A DNA stretch of 7,574 bases from Clostridia bacterium. Lineage in GTDB: Bacteria > Bacillota > Clostridia > Christensenellales > Borkfalkiaceae. Positions 6,053 to 7,574 of the stretch are shown one piece after another. The notes below the pieces were generated by a model. That model worked only from the letters and a program-made list of their open reading frames with translations. It made no database searches and had not been told where the DNA came from. The DNA is taken from assembly GCA_017503885.1 (NCBI GenBank), contig JAFVSF010000208.1, positions 1 through 7,574 of the forward strand, in the 5' to 3' direction. A program made the translations under genes and the position numbers. Within the stretch, counting starts at the first letter, position 1; every line of letters starts with the position of its first letter.

Positions 6053-6085
6053 AAAAGCCGTTTGGAATACCAAACGGCTTTTTTT
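6053..6085. terminator. Bidirectional terminator between convergent genes
   Basis: A perfect 13-bp stem (6053-6065 and 6070-6082) with a 4-base loop, AATA, and a GC-rich core GCCG/CGGC ends in seven Ts on the plus strand (6079-6085). On the minus strand the other arm supplies TTTT followed by GCATTTTT, so it can also stop the spoIVFB transcript, whose stop codon lies at 6085-6087. It sits 96 bases after the 292-residue gene. The stretch 5957-6052 shows no gene or other clear signal. Confidence 0.88.
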
Positions 6086-6915
6086 CAAATTAACCTATCG
6101 TTAAAATTTTTATTTTGCAAAACGTTTACAACGTCGTGCGGTTCTAAAATTCTTTTCAACGCTCCATTACTATCATACACGTAAATCCTATATAAATAGC
6201 CTCCGTCAATCTTTTTATAAAGTTTCTTTAAAGTAAAGTCCTCGCTAACTGCAAGCGACTTTATTTTTTTGCAATTTTTTAAACTGCCGTAGGAAATACT
6301 TTGATAAAGGCGAATAAATCTATTCTCCTTTCCCTTATCAAACACCCCTAAAAGCATAAATATAGAAAAAAGCAAAAGCGACGGATTTCTATCTATGAAA
6401 ATTGAAAATACGTATAGCGTTAAAAAAACAAAAAACAATAGCGTTCCTATAGTTTTACAAATTAAAACTGCTGTTTTTCTAGAAAGAAAAGTAGATAAAG
6501 TGCAAAGTAAGATCCTTCCTCCATCTAATGGAAATGCCGGCAAAAGATTGATTATACAAAGTGCTAAATTTGCCGTTACTGCTAATTCCGTATAAGGATA
6601 TACCTCAGGAAAAATCCACCAAACAGCAACCATCACAACGCTTAACGTTAAATTTACCAACGGCCCTGCTAGGCTAACTTTTATCTCATCTATATAACTC
6701 ATATTTGAAACCTCACCCGTAACTATTGCCCCAAAAGGCATTAAAATGACGTTTACGAGCTTATAGCCACACTTTTGTGCCTCAATCGAATGACCTAATT
6801 CGTGAATTAATGCACAAAACGTATATACTAAAAAGGAATATACTTTGCCAAAGGCGACAAAGTATATTCCTACGATATAAAAAAGTGGATGAATTTTAAA
6901 CTTTAACTTTCCCAT
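6085..6915 (-). CDS. spoIVFB: SpoIVFB-like intramembrane zinc metalloprotease (M50 family)
   Basis: This is a site-2-type protease of 276 residues, close to the 288 of Bacillus subtilis SpoIVFB. There that enzyme sits in the outer forespore membrane and cleaves the pro-sequence of sigma-K. Visible evidence includes the zinc motif HELGH (38-42, catalytic glutamate 39) in a hydrophobic segment and a second-helix SLAGPLVN (81-88). The third metal-ligand region, NLLPAFPLDGGRIL (123-136), carries aspartate 131. Further hydrophobic segments lie at about 11-35, 88-102 and 150-192. The last 60 or so residues (from about SLAVSEDFTLKKLYKKI) look like the single CBS-type domain that in SpoIVFB senses nucleotides. 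The ATG lies inside the end of the upstream SpoIVFA-like gene (13-base overlap) with no clear Shine-Dalgarno, suggesting translational coupling. An in-frame TGA seven codons upstream limits alternative starts. The nearby partner gene favours SpoIVFB over a general M50 protease. The substrate is inferred. Confidence 0.87.
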   Translation of the reverse strand: MGKLKFKIHPLFYIVGIYFVAFGKVYSFLVYTFCALIHELGHSIEAQKCGYKLVNVILMPFGAIVTGEVSNMSYIDEIKVSLAGPLVNLTLSVVMVAVWWIFPEVYPYTELAVTANLALCIINLLPAFPLDGGRILLCTLSTFLSRKTAVLICKTIGTLLFFVFLTLYVFSIFIDRNPSLLLFSIFMLLGVFDKGKENRFIRLYQSISYGSLKNCKKIKSLAVSEDFTLKKLYKKIDGGYLYRIYVYDSNGALKRILEPHDVVNVLQNKNFNDRLI

Positions 6916-7574
6916 ATAATAACGCCGTCTTCAACGATATAATTAGTAAGCAGGTTTTCTCCATCATACATATACACTTTTGCACTGTCGCCTGCAACGT
7001 AGCAAACAGGGATATAAGCAAAAACCTGTTCTCCATTACTAGTATATACGAAGTCTACGTCTGAAATTACCGTTTTAAAACTGTCGCTATGATTTATAGT
7101 AATGGTATATTTTCCATCTTCTTCTACGATGGAAGAAACTGTGCCGTCGCAAACTGGATACAAAGCACCTTTACCAGAAAAAGTCATAACTCCATTTTCA
7201 ACTTCTACAGATAAATCGTTAGAAGGGCTTTTTGCACTAAAACTTAAATACGTTCTTGCATCAACTGCCTCTGCATCAGTCTTAAAAACCCTTCGCATAA
7301 GCGTATTAATACCACTATTTTCCCAAAAAATATTTGTCAGTAAAATAGTTACGATTAAAGCAAAGATAGCAATTCCTTGCATTTTTACAAGGTCGAAACC
7401 ACGTTTTTTTCTAACTTGTTGCACGCTTGGGGTAACGTCTTCAAAGTCCTCTAAATTATTAGGCTCGTTTACAACGTCGCTTGCATAATCCCTTTCGTTT
7501 ACTTTAGTTATAACCTCTTCTTTAACGTCTTTCTTTTTCTTTCTTCTTGCTGGTTTTACCACAACGTCACACGA
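6903..7574 (-). CDS. spoIVFA: SpoIVFA-like membrane protein with degenerate M23/LytM domain (5' end may lie outside the window)
   Basis: From a GTG at 7560-7562 this would be 219 residues, but the frame stays open to the window edge without a Shine-Dalgarno, so the true start may lie beyond 7574. Residue numbers count from that GTG. A basic, then acidic cytoplasmic N-terminus (1-60, with RRKKKK) leads into one membrane segment (about 61-79, MQGIAIFALIVTILLTNIFW). An extracytoplasmic domain follows with LytM/M23-style strands: GALYPVCDGTVSSI (132-145), KYTITINHSDSFKTVI (151-166) and GEQVFAYIPVCY (177-188). The zinc-binding HxxxD and HxH motifs of active M23 peptidases are absent, so it is probably non-catalytic. 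In Bacillus, SpoIVFA anchors and with BofA restrains SpoIVFB, and is inactivated by forespore-secreted SpoIVB. The overlap with the SpoIVFB-like gene supports this role. A generic M23-like protein is the alternative. Confidence 0.72.
   Translation of the reverse strand, partial: SCDVVVKPARRKKKKDVKEEVITKVNERDYASDVVNEPNNLEDFEDVTPSVQQVRKKRGFDLVKMQGIAIFALIVTILLTNIFWENSGINTLMRRVFKTDAEAVDARTYLSFSAKSPSNDLSVEVENGVMTFSGKGALYPVCDGTVSSIVEEDGKYTITINHSDSFKTVISDVDFVYTSNGEQVFAYIPVCYVAGDSAKVYMYDGENLLTNYIVEDGVIIWES

Noticed and set aside
7102..7488. 128-codon open frame on the plus strand opposite the SpoIVFA-like gene
   Set aside because: It is antisense to a gene with a clear membrane segment and domain pattern, has no ribosome binding site and no recognisable protein features.
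1..7574. CRISPR array, insertion sequence, tRNA or phage attachment site
   Set aside because: I saw no regularly spaced repeats, transposase, cloverleaf or integrase on either strand.

Overview
The window looks like chromosome from an AT-rich, endospore-forming member of the Bacillota, most likely the Clostridia side. The clues are a SpoIVFA/SpoIVFB-type sporulation pair, a potRABCD-style polyamine operon with a lipoprotein-type binding protein, strong AGGAGG ribosome binding sites and low GC. The taxon is an inference; no rRNA or other marker gene is present.

Positions 1-4898, plus strand, hold a tightly packed polyamine uptake operon. It starts with the last 48 codons of a probable HTH-cupin regulator. 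Then come potA (ATPase), potB and potC (permeases) and potD (binding protein), joined by overlaps of 4, 7 and 1 bases, and a 13-bp hairpin terminator. PotD captures spermidine or putrescine outside the cell, PotB and PotC form the channel, PotA hydrolyses ATP, and the cupin protein probably senses polyamines or related metabolites. Two components are unusual: PotA is about 130 residues too long because its C-terminal TOBE region appears twice, and PotD has both a lipobox and a C-terminal membrane helix.

Positions 4899-5956, plus strand, hold a separate single-gene unit. It has a perfect-consensus promoter (TTGACA, 17-base spacer, extended TATAAT), a leader of about 140 bases with long-range pairing, and an unrecognised 292-residue protein. 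Codon choice in this gene differs clearly from its neighbours. Its N-terminus has a small helical 'AQ..I....GF.SW' motif, and its C-terminal half has two related strand-helix-helix segments that resemble ribbon-helix-helix folds. It is the best candidate here for something undescribed.

Positions 5957-6084 are a short convergent intergenic stretch with a strong, probably bidirectional terminator. Positions 6085-7574, minus strand, hold a SpoIVFB-like intramembrane zinc protease preceded by a SpoIVFA-like membrane protein with a degenerate M23/LytM domain. The two overlap by 13 bases. In the Bacillus model such a pair controls activation of sigma-K in the mother cell. The SpoIVFA-like gene is open to the window edge, so its start is uncertain.

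I saw no tRNA, rRNA, CRISPR array, insertion sequence or origin.
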